From positions 1 through 43,275 of the forward strand of contig JAFRDO010000060.1 of the NCBI GenBank assembly GCA_017403825.1: 43,275 nt of DNA. Reading direction: 5' to 3'. The translations under genes were made by a program, and so were the position numbers. A model generated the notes under the pieces. It was not told the DNA's origin. It did not search any database and saw only the letters and a program-made list of their open reading frames with translations. Below are positions 34,195-43,078 of the stretch, one piece after another. Origin of the DNA: Kiritimatiellia bacterium (GTDB lineage Bacteria > Verrucomicrobiota > Kiritimatiellia > RFP12 > UBA1067). How positions within the stretch are numbered: position 1 is the first letter of the stretch; each line of letters opens with the position of its first letter.

Positions 34195-34202
34195 GCGACA
34201 AG

Positions 34203-34289
34203 ATGAACTGTACGGCGTTTCGACTTAGCGGAATTATCGGGCTTGGCCTCATTATTGGGGCCGGGGCGGGTCCGCGTATGCCGAAATAA
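34203..34289 (+). CDS. candidate 28-residue leader peptide, Ile/Leu/Gly-rich
   Basis: A short open frame in the leader encodes 28 residues. Its centre reads SGIIGLGLIIGAGAGPR, with two Ile-Ile pairs, then ends PRMPK. Four of its five Ile codons... are in two pairs, using ATT and ATC. The DNA of codons 14-22 doubles as a stem-loop (34242-34250 with 34257-34265). Codons 22-23 (GCGGGT) are complementary to the 5' arm of the terminator-like hairpin at 34322. This is the layout of amino-acid attenuator leaders. There is no clear ribosome binding site, and no homologue is known to me, so it is a proposal only. Confidence 0.4.
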   Translation: MNCTAFRLSGIIGLGLIIGAGAGPRMPK

Positions 34290-34321
34290 GGAGAAGAACC
34301 AAATTCGGACAACGAAGAATG

Positions 34322-34351
34322 CGAACCCGCTCACAAGAAGGAGCGGGTTCG
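34322..34351 (+). terminator. terminator-like hairpin, possible attenuator
   Basis: A perfect 11-bp inverted repeat CGAACCCGCTC (34322-34332) / GAGCGGGTTCG (34341-34351) with an 8-nt loop is followed by TTTCGTAT, a weak T run. It lies 22 nt before the first acyl-CoA synthetase gene, downstream of the operon's promoter. It therefore cannot simply end the abiE operon without also affecting the acyl-CoA synthetase transcript. An alternative helix between 34264-34271 and 34325-34332 would break it. Confidence 0.55.
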
Positions 34352-34373
34352 TTTCGTATAAGGGAAAAGAAAA

Positions 34374-36110
34374 ATGAAGGAGTTCAAGCTGACAGATCCA
34401 TTCGGAACGGCGCCGTCGCAGCCGCCGTTCTCGCAGTCCGTCTCCACAAGCTTGCCCTGGCACAACCTGCCGGTCACGCGCGAATACACGCTCGGACAGC
34501 TCCTCGACCAGACCGTCGCCCGCTGCGGCGAGAACGACGCCGTCGTGTACGCCGACCGCGACTTCCGCCTGACGTGGTACGAGTTCGGCGAAGAGGTGGA
34601 CCTCGTCGCAAAGGGCCTGATGGCGCTCGGCGTCAAGCGCGGCGAAAAGATCGCGCTCTGGGCGACGAACGTGCCGCACTGGGTGGTGCTGATGTTCGCG
34701 GCGGCGAAGATCGGCGCGATACTGCTGCCGCTCAACACAAACTACAAGAGCCATGAGATGGACTTTGCGCTCTCGCAGTCCGAGACCGAGAACCTCTTCA
34801 TCATCAGCGGCTACCGCGACTGCGACTACGTGCAGGTGATAAACGACCTCGTGCCGGAGCTGAAGGTCCAGCCGCGCGGCGCGCTGAAGAGCGCGAAGTA
34901 CCCGCACCTCAAGCGCGTCATGTTCCTCGGCGGCGAGAAGCACCGCGGCATGTACTCGCTCAACGAGGTGAAGTCGCTCGCGTGCGAGACGACGCACGAG
35001 GAATACCTCGCCCGCCAGGCGGCGTGCGACGTGAACGACGTCGTCAACATGCAGTACACGAGCGGCACCACCGGCTTCCCGAAGGGCGTGCAGCTCACCC
35101 ACCGCAACATCGCGAACGACGGCTTCTGGATCGGCGCATGCCAGAACCTCACCTGCCGCGATCGCGTCTGCATACCCGTGCCGCTCTTCCACTGCTTCGG
35201 GTGCGTCCTCGGCGTGATGAGCTGCGTCAACCACGGCGCGACGATGGTGTTCCTCGAGAAGTTCGATCCCGTGCAGGTGATGACTTCGATAGAACGCGAG
35301 CGCTGCACGGCGACGTACGGCGTTCCCACGATGTACATCGCCATGCTCGACCACCCGCTCTTCCCGAAGTTCGACTTCCGCTCGCTCAGGACCGGCATAA
35401 TGTCCGGCTCGGCCTGCCCCGTCCACCGCATGCAGCAGGCGCAGGACAAGATGTTCATGCGCGAGATCACGAACCCGTACGGCCTCACGGAGTCCGGCCC
35501 GGTGATGACGATGACTCGCTACTTCGAGCCGTCCGTAGAGCGCAAGTGCCAGACGATCGGCCAGGCCCTGCCCGGCGTCGAGGTGGCCATCATCAACCCG
35601 GATACGCACGACCTCGCGCCAATCGGCACGGACGGGGAGATCTGCTGCCGCGGCTACGGCAACATGAAGGGCTACTACAACATGCCGGAGCAGACCGCGA
35701 AGTGCATCGACGAGAACGGCTGGCTCCACTCCGGCGACATCGGCCGCATGGACAAGGACGGCTACTTCTACATCACCGGGCGCCTCAAGGACCTCATCAT
35801 TCGCGGCGGCGAGAACATCTCGCCGAAGGAGGTGGAGGACTTCCTCGGCACCATGCCCGGCGTCAAGGACGTGGCGGTCGTAGGCTGCCCGTCCAAGAAG
35901 TACGGCGAGCAGCCCGCCGCGTTCATAATCCCCGCAGACGGCGTGACGCTCTCGGAGCATGACGTGCAGGCGTTCTGCAAGGACAAGATTTCGTGGTTCA
36001 AGATTCCGAAGTACGTCCACTTCCTCGACATCTTCCCGATGACCGCGTCGCAGAAGATACAGAAGTACAAGCTGCGGGAGATGGCCCACGAACTCTGGCC
36101 GGAAGCCTGA
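34374..36110 (+). CDS. AMP-forming acyl-CoA synthetase (fatty acid-CoA ligase family)
   Basis: The 578-residue ANL-superfamily enzyme activates a carboxylic acid to acyl-AMP and then acyl-CoA. The phosphate loop is YTSGTTGFPKG (228-238), followed by YGLTESGP (A5), HSGDIGR (A7), RGGENISP (A8), and a C-terminal lysine in TASQKIQKYKLRE. In that last motif the usual Gly before the catalytic Lys is replaced by Gln. The closest group is the FadD/medium-chain type, but the acid chain length cannot be told. It is the first gene of a three-gene operon, 18 nt before the fused HTH-cupin-synthetase. Codon use is strongly GC-biased, like the core genes. Confidence 0.9.
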   Translation: MKEFKLTDPFGTAPSQPPFSQSVSTSLPWHNLPVTREYTLGQLLDQTVARCGENDAVVYADRDFRLTWYEFGEEVDLVAKGLMALGVKRGEKIALWATNVPHWVVLMFAAAKIGAILLPLNTNYKSHEMDFALSQSETENLFIISGYRDCDYVQVINDLVPELKVQPRGALKSAKYPHLKRVMFLGGEKHRGMYSLNEVKSLACETTHEEYLARQAACDVNDVVNMQYTSGTTGFPKGVQLTHRNIANDGFWIGACQNLTCRDRVCIPVPLFHCFGCVLGVMSCVNHGATMVFLEKFDPVQVMTSIERERCTATYGVPTMYIAMLDHPLFPKFDFRSLRTGIMSGSACPVHRMQQAQDKMFMREITNPYGLTESGPVMTMTRYFEPSVERKCQTIGQALPGVEVAIINPDTHDLAPIGTDGEICCRGYGNMKGYYNMPEQTAKCIDENGWLHSGDIGRMDKDGYFYITGRLKDLIIRGGENISPKEVEDFLGTMPGVKDVAVVGCPSKKYGEQPAAFIIPADGVTLSEHDVQAFCKDKISWFKIPKYVHFLDIFPMTASQKIQKYKLREMAHELWPEA

Positions 36111-36128
36111 CACAAAGGAAAACAAGCA

Positions 36129-38384
36129 ATGAACGAACTGCTCAAGGACATGTCATCGCGCATAAAGGAACTGCGCGAGATAGGCGGCAAGAGCACTGCC
36201 GAGATGGCAAGGCTCACCGAAGTGGACGAGCGCGACTACATCGACATCGAGTCGGGGAAGAAGGATCCTCCCTTCACCTTCCTGCACAAGTGCGCCCTCG
36301 CGTTCGGCATCGACATTACCGCGCTCCTTGAGGGCCACAGCGCCAAGCTGTCGCACTTCCAGGTGAACCGTGCCGGGCAGGGCCCCGTGACGGTGAACGA
36401 GCAGGGAATCATGATCCGCAACATGGCGGCGATGTTCAAGGACCGCCTCGCCACGCCATACTACGTGACGTACGAGTACGACGAGCGCCAGCAGAAGGCT
36501 CCCATCCACACGACGACGCACGCCGGACAGGAGTTCGACTACGTCGTGTCGGGGTCGATGCGCGTCAGGGTCGGCGACCACGAGGAAACGCTGAACACCG
36601 GCGACTCCATCTTCTACAAGTCCTCGACGCCCCACGGCATGGTCGCCGTCGGCGGCAAGAGCTGCTCGTTCATAGCCATGATCATGGCCGGCGACACGAC
36701 GGAGCAGTCCCTGCCGATGGTGAAGATGCGCCACCGCAAGCCGAACGAGCCCCTTCTCGCGGAGAAATTCGTCAAGTGCGAGGAAGACGGTGACGGCAAG
36801 TTGGTCCACATCTCATACGCGAACGACGACGCGTTCAACTTCGCCTTTGACATCGTGGACGAAATAGCGAAGAAGGACCCGAACAAGCTCGCGATGCTGC
36901 ACGTCTCGGCGCACATGCGCGAAAGGCGCTTCACGTTCAAGGACATGATGGAGCAGTCGAACCGCGTCGCAAACTATATGAAGTCGCTCGGCATAGGCAA
37001 GGGCGACATGGTGATGCTCGTCCTGAAGCGCCACTTCCAGTTCTGGCCGACGATGCTCGCCTGCCACAAGCTCGGCGCGGTCGCAATTCCCGCGACGAGC
37101 CAGCTCAAGGTGCACGACCTCACGTACCGCTTCAAGGCGGCCGGCGTGAAGGCGATATTCTGCACCGGCGACGGCGACGTGGCGATCGAGGCTGACGCCG
37201 CAGAAAAGGAGATAGGTGCAAAGCTCATCAAGGTACTGGTCTACGGCAAGCGCGAAGGCTGGCACGACTATAACGCCGAGGTTCCGGGCTTCTCCGACGT
37301 CTTTGAGCGGACAGACGACACTCCATGCGGCAGCGACCCGATGCTGATGTTCTTCACGTCCGGAACGACGGGATACCCGAAGATGGCCCTCCACAGCTAC
37401 AAGTACGCGCTCGGCCACTTCGTGACCGCGAAGTACTGGCACCTCGTCGAACGCGGCGGACTCCACTTCACCATCGCCGAGACCGGCTGGGGCAAGGCGC
37501 TCTGGGGCAAGTTCTACGGGCAGTGGCTCTGCGAGGGCGCAGTGTTCACCTACGACTTCGAGCGCTTCGACGCCGAGAAGGTGCTGCCGATGTTCGAAAA
37601 ATACGGCATCACCACCTTCTGCGCGCCGCCGACCATATACCGCATGCTCATCAAGCAGGACATATCAAAATACGACTTCACCTCGGTCCGTCACGCGACC
37701 ACGGCGGGCGAGGCCCTCAACCCAGAGGTGTGGACGCAGTTCGAGCGCGCGACTGGACTCCAGATCGCCGAGGGCTTCGGACAGACCGAGACAACGCTCT
37801 CGCTCGCGAACCTCCTTGGCGACGAGCTGGAGCCGGGATCCATGGGCAAGCCCGTGCCCGACTACGGCGTTGACCTCGTGGACGCGAACGGCAACTCCGT
37901 CCCCGCCGGCGACAACGGCGAGATAGTCGTGCGCACCAACCGTGCGAACCCGCACCCCGGAATCTTCCTCGGCTACTACAAGGACAAGGAGAAGACCGAC
38001 GAGGTCTGGCGCGGCGGCTACTACCACACGGGCGACCTCGCGTGGAAGGACGAGAACGGCTACTACCACTACGTAGGCCGCGCCGACGACGTGATAAAGA
38101 GCTCCGGCTACCGCATCGGCCCCGCGGAAATCGAGAACGTCATAATGGAGCTCCCATACGTGCTGGAGTGCGGCGTCTCCGCCGCGCCCGACCCGATACG
38201 CGGGCAGGTGGTCAAGGCATCGATCGTCCTCGTCAAGGGCGTGCAGGGCACCGACACCCTGAAGGAGGAGATACAGCGCTACGTCAAGGAACACACCGCC
38301 CCATACAAGTACCCGCGCATAGTCGTGTTCCGCGAAGAGCTGCCGAAGACCATCTCCGGCAAGATCCAGCGCAACCTGCTCTAA
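36129..38384 (+). CDS. fusion: XRE HTH-cupin regulator with acyl-CoA synthetase
   Basis: The 751-residue protein has three modules. Residues about 10-67 are a XRE-type HTH (KSTAEMARLTEVDERDYIDIESGKK). Residues about 120-190 are a cupin (HTTTHAGQEFDYVVSGSMRV, LNTGDSIFYKSSTPHG). Residues about 210-751 are an AMP-forming acyl-CoA synthetase of acetyl/medium-chain type: FFTSGTTGYPK (408-418), GFGQTET, YHTGD, SGYRIGP and the catalytic lysine in SGKIQRN near the end. The last gene of the operon is a free-standing version of the N-terminal HTH-cupin part, so a regulator of that kind seems to have joined the enzyme. The fused form could act as a substrate-sensing regulator with its own activity; this is inferred. 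Confidence 0.88.
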   Translation: MNELLKDMSSRIKELREIGGKSTAEMARLTEVDERDYIDIESGKKDPPFTFLHKCALAFGIDITALLEGHSAKLSHFQVNRAGQGPVTVNEQGIMIRNMAAMFKDRLATPYYVTYEYDERQQKAPIHTTTHAGQEFDYVVSGSMRVRVGDHEETLNTGDSIFYKSSTPHGMVAVGGKSCSFIAMIMAGDTTEQSLPMVKMRHRKPNEPLLAEKFVKCEEDGDGKLVHISYANDDAFNFAFDIVDEIAKKDPNKLAMLHVSAHMRERRFTFKDMMEQSNRVANYMKSLGIGKGDMVMLVLKRHFQFWPTMLACHKLGAVAIPATSQLKVHDLTYRFKAAGVKAIFCTGDGDVAIEADAAEKEIGAKLIKVLVYGKREGWHDYNAEVPGFSDVFERTDDTPCGSDPMLMFFTSGTTGYPKMALHSYKYALGHFVTAKYWHLVERGGLHFTIAETGWGKALWGKFYGQWLCEGAVFTYDFERFDAEKVLPMFEKYGITTFCAPPTIYRMLIKQDISKYDFTSVRHATTAGEALNPEVWTQFERATGLQIAEGFGQTETTLSLANLLGDELEPGSMGKPVPDYGVDLVDANGNSVPAGDNGEIVVRTNRANPHPGIFLGYYKDKEKTDEVWRGGYYHTGDLAWKDENGYYHYVGRADDVIKSSGYRIGPAEIENVIMELPYVLECGVSAAPDPIRGQVVKASIVLVKGVQGTDTLKEEIQRYVKEHTAPYKYPRIVVFREELPKTISGKIQRNLL

Positions 38385-38417
38385 CCAGACTTCAAACAAA
38401 AGAAAGGCAACAAGAAA

Positions 38418-38981
38418 ATGATCACAGAGTCAAAAGTGGGAAGCCGAATCCGTACCTACCGCGAGAAGCTCGAGATGAGCGTCTACGACCTCGCGACAAA
38501 GAGCGGCATCGACGAGAAGCTCGTCAACGCCATCGAAAAGGGAGAGGTACTGCCGGCCCTCGGCGTGCTGACAAAGCTCTCCCGTGCCCTCGGGCAGCGT
38601 CTCGGCACGTTCATGGACGACCAATTCAAGCCTGACCCGATCATCACCCGCGCCGAAGACCTGGAGGCTGTCAAGGTGCAGTCCGAGGGAAAGAACATTC
38701 TCGGCTACGCATCGCACTCGCTCGCGCTCGGCAAGCCCGACCGCCACATGGACCCCTTCCGCATCGAGTTCGCGGCGGACGGCGTGGACGAGCTTTCGTC
38801 CCACGAAGGCGAGGAGCTAATCATCTGCATCGCCGGCGAAGTGGAACTCACCTATGGAAACGACCGCCACGTGCTGAAGCCCGGCGACACGGCCTACTAC
38901 AACTCCGTCGTCAAGCACGGCCTCAAGGCCCTCGGCGGCAAGCCGGCCTCAATCTACGGCATCGTCTTCATGCCGTTCTGA
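38418..38981 (+). CDS. XRE-family HTH plus cupin transcriptional regulator
   Basis: The 187-residue protein has an HTH at about 8-63 (MSVYDLATKSGIDEKLVNAIEKGE) and a C-terminal cupin at about 115-187 (SSHEGEELIICIAGEVELTYG, LKPGDTAYYNSVVKHGLKALGG). The same two-domain order is found at the N-terminus of the preceding synthetase. HTH-cupin proteins usually repress or activate neighbouring catabolic genes in response to a small ligand in the cupin. It is 33 nt downstream of the synthetase with AGAAAGG upstream of its ATG. It converges on the PEP-CTERM gene with 17 bp between stops. Confidence 0.9.
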   Translation: MITESKVGSRIRTYREKLEMSVYDLATKSGIDEKLVNAIEKGEVLPALGVLTKLSRALGQRLGTFMDDQFKPDPIITRAEDLEAVKVQSEGKNILGYASHSLALGKPDRHMDPFRIEFAADGVDELSSHEGEELIICIAGEVELTYGNDRHVLKPGDTAYYNSVVKHGLKALGGKPASIYGIVFMPF

Positions 38982-38998
38982 TCGTATTCTTGCCCTTC

Positions 38999-39664
38999 TT
39001 AAGCGACGGCAACGGGACGCAGTCCAGTATAGCGGCGGCGTAATGCAAGCCCCGCAAGTCCGAGAAGCAGCAGAATGTCCGACGACGGTTCGGGCAGGAC
39101 TTGCCCTGTCCCTACTCGCAATGGCCCGTCTGCCGACAATGCCGAAGAAACCACGGACATTCCGTCCATCTCAATCCATCCAAAATACTCAACATGATTA
39201 TGTATGACATTAAAGTCTGAATCAAGCTGCATATCATTGAATCCTATGATTGCCAGGTACGTGTGTCCATTAGACGCCAAATCCTCATGGCCATTGAAAT
39301 TCGCACCGGTACTGGTGATGCCGCTTGACGAATAACACACATCGGCAGCAAGTTCCCTGTTGAGATAGTCGTCAAATATCAGAAGAGCATCGCCGTAGAA
39401 CGAATAAACCCAATATGAACCACCCTCATCACAATTAAAAGATCCTGCCTCATTGACGCTTCCGTCTGCGGAAAAAGCTATTCCAGGAGCATAGGGAAGA
39501 CCAGACTGCACAAGGCGAAGACCAACTTCCCAACTGCTGAAATCATATACGTCAAAGGTGTTCCATTCGATGTTGGCTCCGTCGCATTGAACACAGGCAA
39601 GCGACAAAAAAGTCGCAAGCACATGGATTCTGCCGATGGACGATCTATTGAAGCCATTGTACAT
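38999..39664 (-). CDS. PEP-CTERM sorting-domain protein
   Basis: The 221-residue exported protein has an N-terminal signal sequence (IHVLATFLSLACVQC) and a beta-rich body. It ends with a PEP-CTERM anchor: VLPEPSSDILLLLGLAGLALRRR, that is P-E-P, a hydrophobic segment and an arginine cluster. Such proteins are sorted by exosortase, often together with exopolysaccharide; no exosortase gene is in the window. ATG at 39664 follows GGAGAACTG and lies 1 nt after the stop of the protease-like fragment (TGACATG), so the two are coupled. The ligand and role are unknown. Confidence 0.85.
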   Translation of the reverse strand: MYNGFNRSSIGRIHVLATFLSLACVQCDGANIEWNTFDVYDFSSWEVGLRLVQSGLPYAPGIAFSADGSVNEAGSFNCDEGGSYWVYSFYGDALLIFDDYLNRELAADVCYSSSGITSTGANFNGHEDLASNGHTYLAIIGFNDMQLDSDFNVIHNHVEYFGWIEMDGMSVVSSALSADGPLRVGTGQVLPEPSSDILLLLGLAGLALRRRYTGLRPVAVA

Positions 39665-39665
39665 G

Positions 39666-39957
39666 TCAGTTCTCCAAAGCATCGTACGCGCTGAAATCAT
39701 AATATTGAAGTTGATGTCTTTCAACATTATTAGCATCCGAGCGGTCATCCATTACGGCCTGTAACTCGGACGCCCATGACGTAAGGAAAGGTCCATTTCC
39801 GCTTTTTCCTACACCTTTGCTGTGCACCGTACAAATTAATATTGGCTCATTTTTCATTATCATAAACTTAGGGTTGCCAGAATCCCCAAGTTCAACTTCT
39901 TTAAAATAGAGGAATCGCATGGTGTCTGTTGGAACTCTCCCGTCAACTTCTCCCCCC
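39666..39957 (-). pseudogene. C-terminal part of the trypsin-like domain, out of frame with its gene
   Basis: This frame completes the protein that begins at 43071. It carries the catalytic-serine motif ELGDSGNP (compare GDSGGP of trypsin-like peptidases), then a strand with ILICTVHSKG and SWASELQAVMDD, as at the end of such domains. The histidine and aspartate of the triad lie in the upstream frame. Removing one G from the G7 tract (C7 at 39952-39958) joins the two frames. The frame could also be read from an ATT-type or ATG start near 40010, but no such start is convincing. Either a real frameshift, a phase-variable tract or a sequence error. Confidence 0.75.
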
Positions 39958-42900
39958 CGTTTTAGGCAATACACCGAATTCACTGACAATTGCCCTTTCA
40001 CAACAATCAAACATCAAGCCTGGAATACCGCGCCCTGTCCCAATGTAATTCTGGTAGTTTTGCGGAAGTAGTTTTGCAGGATTTACAGATTCAGGCAAAT
40101 CGCTCCCGAGAAGACAGACGAATATATCTGTGTCCGCGACACGGCTTGTCGCTATTATAGTTCGCGAGTACGAGACATCATTCGTACCAAGGAATGAAAG
40201 GTGGTCTCCGATTCTTAACGGATAATGGTTGGCGAGGACAATGTGTCGTCTAGTGACAGCAGTGCCAGCCTTGCAAGAACCATACCATGAATTTCTAGGA
40301 CTGGCGCAAGACGTATCAATTCCATAAGCCCAACAATTTGTGTTCAATGTATACCCATACAAATTATCGGAAAATTTCATAATTCTCCCTGTACTACTCA
40401 TAGTAAGTCTGTCGTCCACCGACCTCGCCATGACAGATAGAACCGTGTTGCTGCCATCTGGTACAAACGGATTGCAGTCGGCCCAGTATTCGTGAAGGTT
40501 AATGAGCCCATCGCCGTCAGGGTCGAGCCATGCGTCTGCCGCATTGATCGGTGAAAGGCCCGCGTCAACGTGGAGAACCTCCCACCAATCCAGAATGCCG
40601 TCGCCGTCACGGTCAAACATTCCCTTTGGAAGCGTGTTCGTTATTGAGTTGTCATGGCCATTCGGAATCAAACGCTGCGATACGTAGACCTCTTCCGTAT
40701 CACGCACCCCATTGGAGTTCGCATCGTCCCAGAAATAGGCGTATATCCCACCGTTCGTAACGACAACATGCCCGGCGTCCGCTTCCCATGTGCGGTTCGT
40801 CGCAAGTTCAGGGCCATAGACAGTCTGACCGTCCGCCTTTATCTCCACCGTGAGGCTGTTCGTGGTGCTGAACACCCCTTTCTCGACAAGAGTCAGATTG
40901 AGACAGTAGTTCAAGGCATTCTCAGGATCCGTCTCATCCGCGATTTCCTCGCCATCTTGCAACCCGTCTCCATCCCTGTCACCTATCGCAACAGTGACCG
41001 TCTTTCCATTGTCGGTCCGCATCAACTTAAACACATAAAGCACATCGTCTCCCTCAGAGTGCTCTCCATCCGCATTAAAGTCCCGCAGGCACTTCGCGTA
41101 GGTAAAACCATTCGTCACTACCTCGTCGACATCGACAACGACAGTTTCCACAAACGCCACCGCACCTGCGGACGTCCACCCGGCATCCATTCCACAGGCA
41201 CCGTAGTTCGTAACAGACGCTGCGCCATCAGAATTGAAAAAGACGACGATGCAAACAAGATGGAAATTCCCCGCATCGTACGGGTCGGTTCCGTCAAGAC
41301 GTTCCTGAATGTCGGAAACGCCGTCACCGTCAACGTCGCCAAAGGCAAGGCGAATGCACGGCGTCGCAGAAGCAGGGATAGCCTGTACAAGCAGGATGTC
41401 AGCGCCTTGGTCATAAATGCCATTGCGATTCATGTCACGGTACGCCTTCGCATAGACATCCTCGCTGGAGTTGGCGACTAAGAACTCGTTGGATCCCTGA
41501 GGCCCCGAAAACATAGCCATTGAGTTCGTCTCCCATCCATGAGCGGCAACGCCCCACGCCACGTAGTTCGTGACGCCTGCAAGCGTGTCGTCAGCCGTCA
41601 CGACGACAGTAACGTGGCGAAGAAACGACACGATGCTGCACGGATCCGTGCCCTCATCGACCTCCTGGGAGTCCGTTACTCCGTCGCAGTCGGAGTCTGA
41701 GAGCCACGGGTCGGTGTTTTGCACGAATATCTCGTCGTAGTCAGAAAGACCGTCACCATCCGAGTCCTTCGCCATCGAATACTCGCCGTCCAGCGGATAG
41801 CCAGCCCACGATAGCCCCGACTCTGGCGCAACGCATTCTGCAACGATATTGGCACCAGACCGGAAGTACGTCACATAGTTTCCGTTTGTCACGGAGAAGT
41901 TCACGAAGTCGCAGTCTGCGACCACGACCTCAGGACCGCCGTAAGAGTACACGCCCGTCACCCACGTCGCCCCAGCCGAATTCATTACGCAGTTCGATAC
42001 GATCGAAGTCCCGCTATCGTCTCGATAATAGTGCCAGCCGTAATAAAGAGTATCGGGGTTCGGAGCCCGTATGCGCACGTTCTCGAACATCGGCGACGCC
42101 CCAACGCCGCTCCACGGCAGGTTACCGCCCACCCAGAACCCGGCCTGGAAGTTTCCCTTTCGCTCAAGGACGAGAATCATGTTGCGAAACATCATCTCGC
42201 AAGTCTGCCCGCCGTCAATGAGCACAGCCGCTATGCTCGCCTTGCTGCGGATGACTGCATAGCCGCCATCAGGACCGGTCAGCAGCACCGGATGTTTCGG
42301 CATCACTATCCAGTCCCAAAGCTGATGTTCCCCTGCCGAAAGCTCGATGACCGAATACGGTTCACTCGCATTGAGCGCATCCGCAAGGTCTGCGAAGTCA
42401 CATCCATCACCAACTGTCAGACGCGGAGTGGACATGGCATCGGGGAGGTACGGATTGGCACCATTATTCAATTCGTATACGTCAGGGATGCCGTCGCCGT
42501 CCCAGTCACGCATCGTCGCCGCATCAGATGCCCGATCACGCATGGAGAAAAACGCCGCAGACGGAATGTTGGTCACTTCTGCAAAATCCCCAGAAAGGAG
42601 CGTGACCGTCAAGTTCGTATCCGCAGCCTCAACTGCCTGGCAGCCTATCCATTCCCATCGGCCAAAAAGAGAGTTGGTCTTCGCGAAAAAATCAATATGT
42701 CCGCCATCCGTGAAGAGGTTCGTTGGCCACGCGAGCGAGAGCGTTACTGAGTTGGACGAGACTGTGATCGCCGTAAAGCAAAGGTTTGTGACTTCCTGTT
42801 CAAGTTCACCGCTGGAGCGTGGCGACTGCTGGACAACGTCTGTATGAGACACGCCCTGCGGCGGAGCGTTTGTTCCAGCAGGCTTCTGGGCACAAACAGT

Positions 42901-43071
42901 GACTATCGCAACGAAGCCAAGAAACACCATAACGTGTGCACGCGGAATCTTAGAGAGCGTATCTGCCATGCGGGCGAGGCGCACCCTACACACCAGCGCA
43001 AGCCACAGCGTGAATAGAGACGCCGCACCAACAAGGGCAAACCTCATAAAGATATCTACTACGCTCTGCAT
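39943..43071 (-). CDS. giant secreted TSP3/beta-helix protein with broken trypsin-like C-terminus
   Basis: The 1042-residue frame has two hydrophobic N-terminal segments (about 10-29 and 47-60), then a linker. It has calcium-binding thrombospondin type 3 motifs (DWDGDGIPD near 189, DSDGDGLSD and DSDCDGVTD near 436-470, and later DVDGDGVSD, DRDGDGLQD, DRDGDGILD). A right-handed beta-helix (pectate-lyase-like) covers about 215-420. Three tandem units of about 100 residues (480-830) each carry an acidic N/D-rich Ca motif (RDMNRNGIYD; RDFNADGEH; DDANSNGVRD) and end in a TSP3-type motif. The last part is the first half of a trypsin-like fold with the His in IVLANHYP and Asp in VADTDIFVCLL. It ends prematurely after the G7 tract. 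An extended -10 lies 7 nt before the ATG. Confidence 0.8.
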   Translation of the reverse strand: MQSVVDIFMRFALVGAASLFTLWLALVCRVRLARMADTLSKIPRAHVMVFLGFVAIVTVCAQKPAGTNAPPQGVSHTDVVQQSPRSSGELEQEVTNLCFTAITVSSNSVTLSLAWPTNLFTDGGHIDFFAKTNSLFGRWEWIGCQAVEAADTNLTVTLLSGDFAEVTNIPSAAFFSMRDRASDAATMRDWDGDGIPDVYELNNGANPYLPDAMSTPRLTVGDGCDFADLADALNASEPYSVIELSAGEHQLWDWIVMPKHPVLLTGPDGGYAVIRSKASIAAVLIDGGQTCEMMFRNMILVLERKGNFQAGFWVGGNLPWSGVGASPMFENVRIRAPNPDTLYYGWHYYRDDSGTSIVSNCVMNSAGATWVTGVYSYGGPEVVVADCDFVNFSVTNGNYVTYFRSGANIVAECVAPESGLSWAGYPLDGEYSMAKDSDGDGLSDYDEIFVQNTDPWLSDSDCDGVTDSQEVDEGTDPCSIVSFLRHVTVVVTADDTLAGVTNYVAWGVAAHGWETNSMAMFSGPQGSNEFLVANSSEDVYAKAYRDMNRNGIYDQGADILLVQAIPASATPCIRLAFGDVDGDGVSDIQERLDGTDPYDAGNFHLVCIVVFFNSDGAASVTNYGACGMDAGWTSAGAVAFVETVVVDVDEVVTNGFTYAKCLRDFNADGEHSEGDDVLYVFKLMRTDNGKTVTVAIGDRDGDGLQDGEEIADETDPENALNYCLNLTLVEKGVFSTTNSLTVEIKADGQTVYGPELATNRTWEADAGHVVVTNGGIYAYFWDDANSNGVRDTEEVYVSQRLIPNGHDNSITNTLPKGMFDRDGDGILDWWEVLHVDAGLSPINAADAWLDPDGDGLINLHEYWADCNPFVPDGSNTVLSVMARSVDDRLTMSSTGRIMKFSDNLYGYTLNTNCWAYGIDTSCASPRNSWYGSCKAGTAVTRRHIVLANHYPLRIGDHLSFLGTNDVSYSRTIIATSRVADTDIFVCLLGSDLPESVNPAKLLPQNYQNYIGTGRGIPGLMFDCCERAIVSEFGVLPKTGGRS

Positions 43072-43078
43072 ATAATGT

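Noticed and set aside
34026..36125. A 699-codon minus-strand open frame across the first acyl-CoA synthetase
   Set aside because: It is rich in Arg, Val, His and Ala as expected for the antisense of a GC-rich gene, has no domain, and the plus strand carries all AMP-binding motifs.
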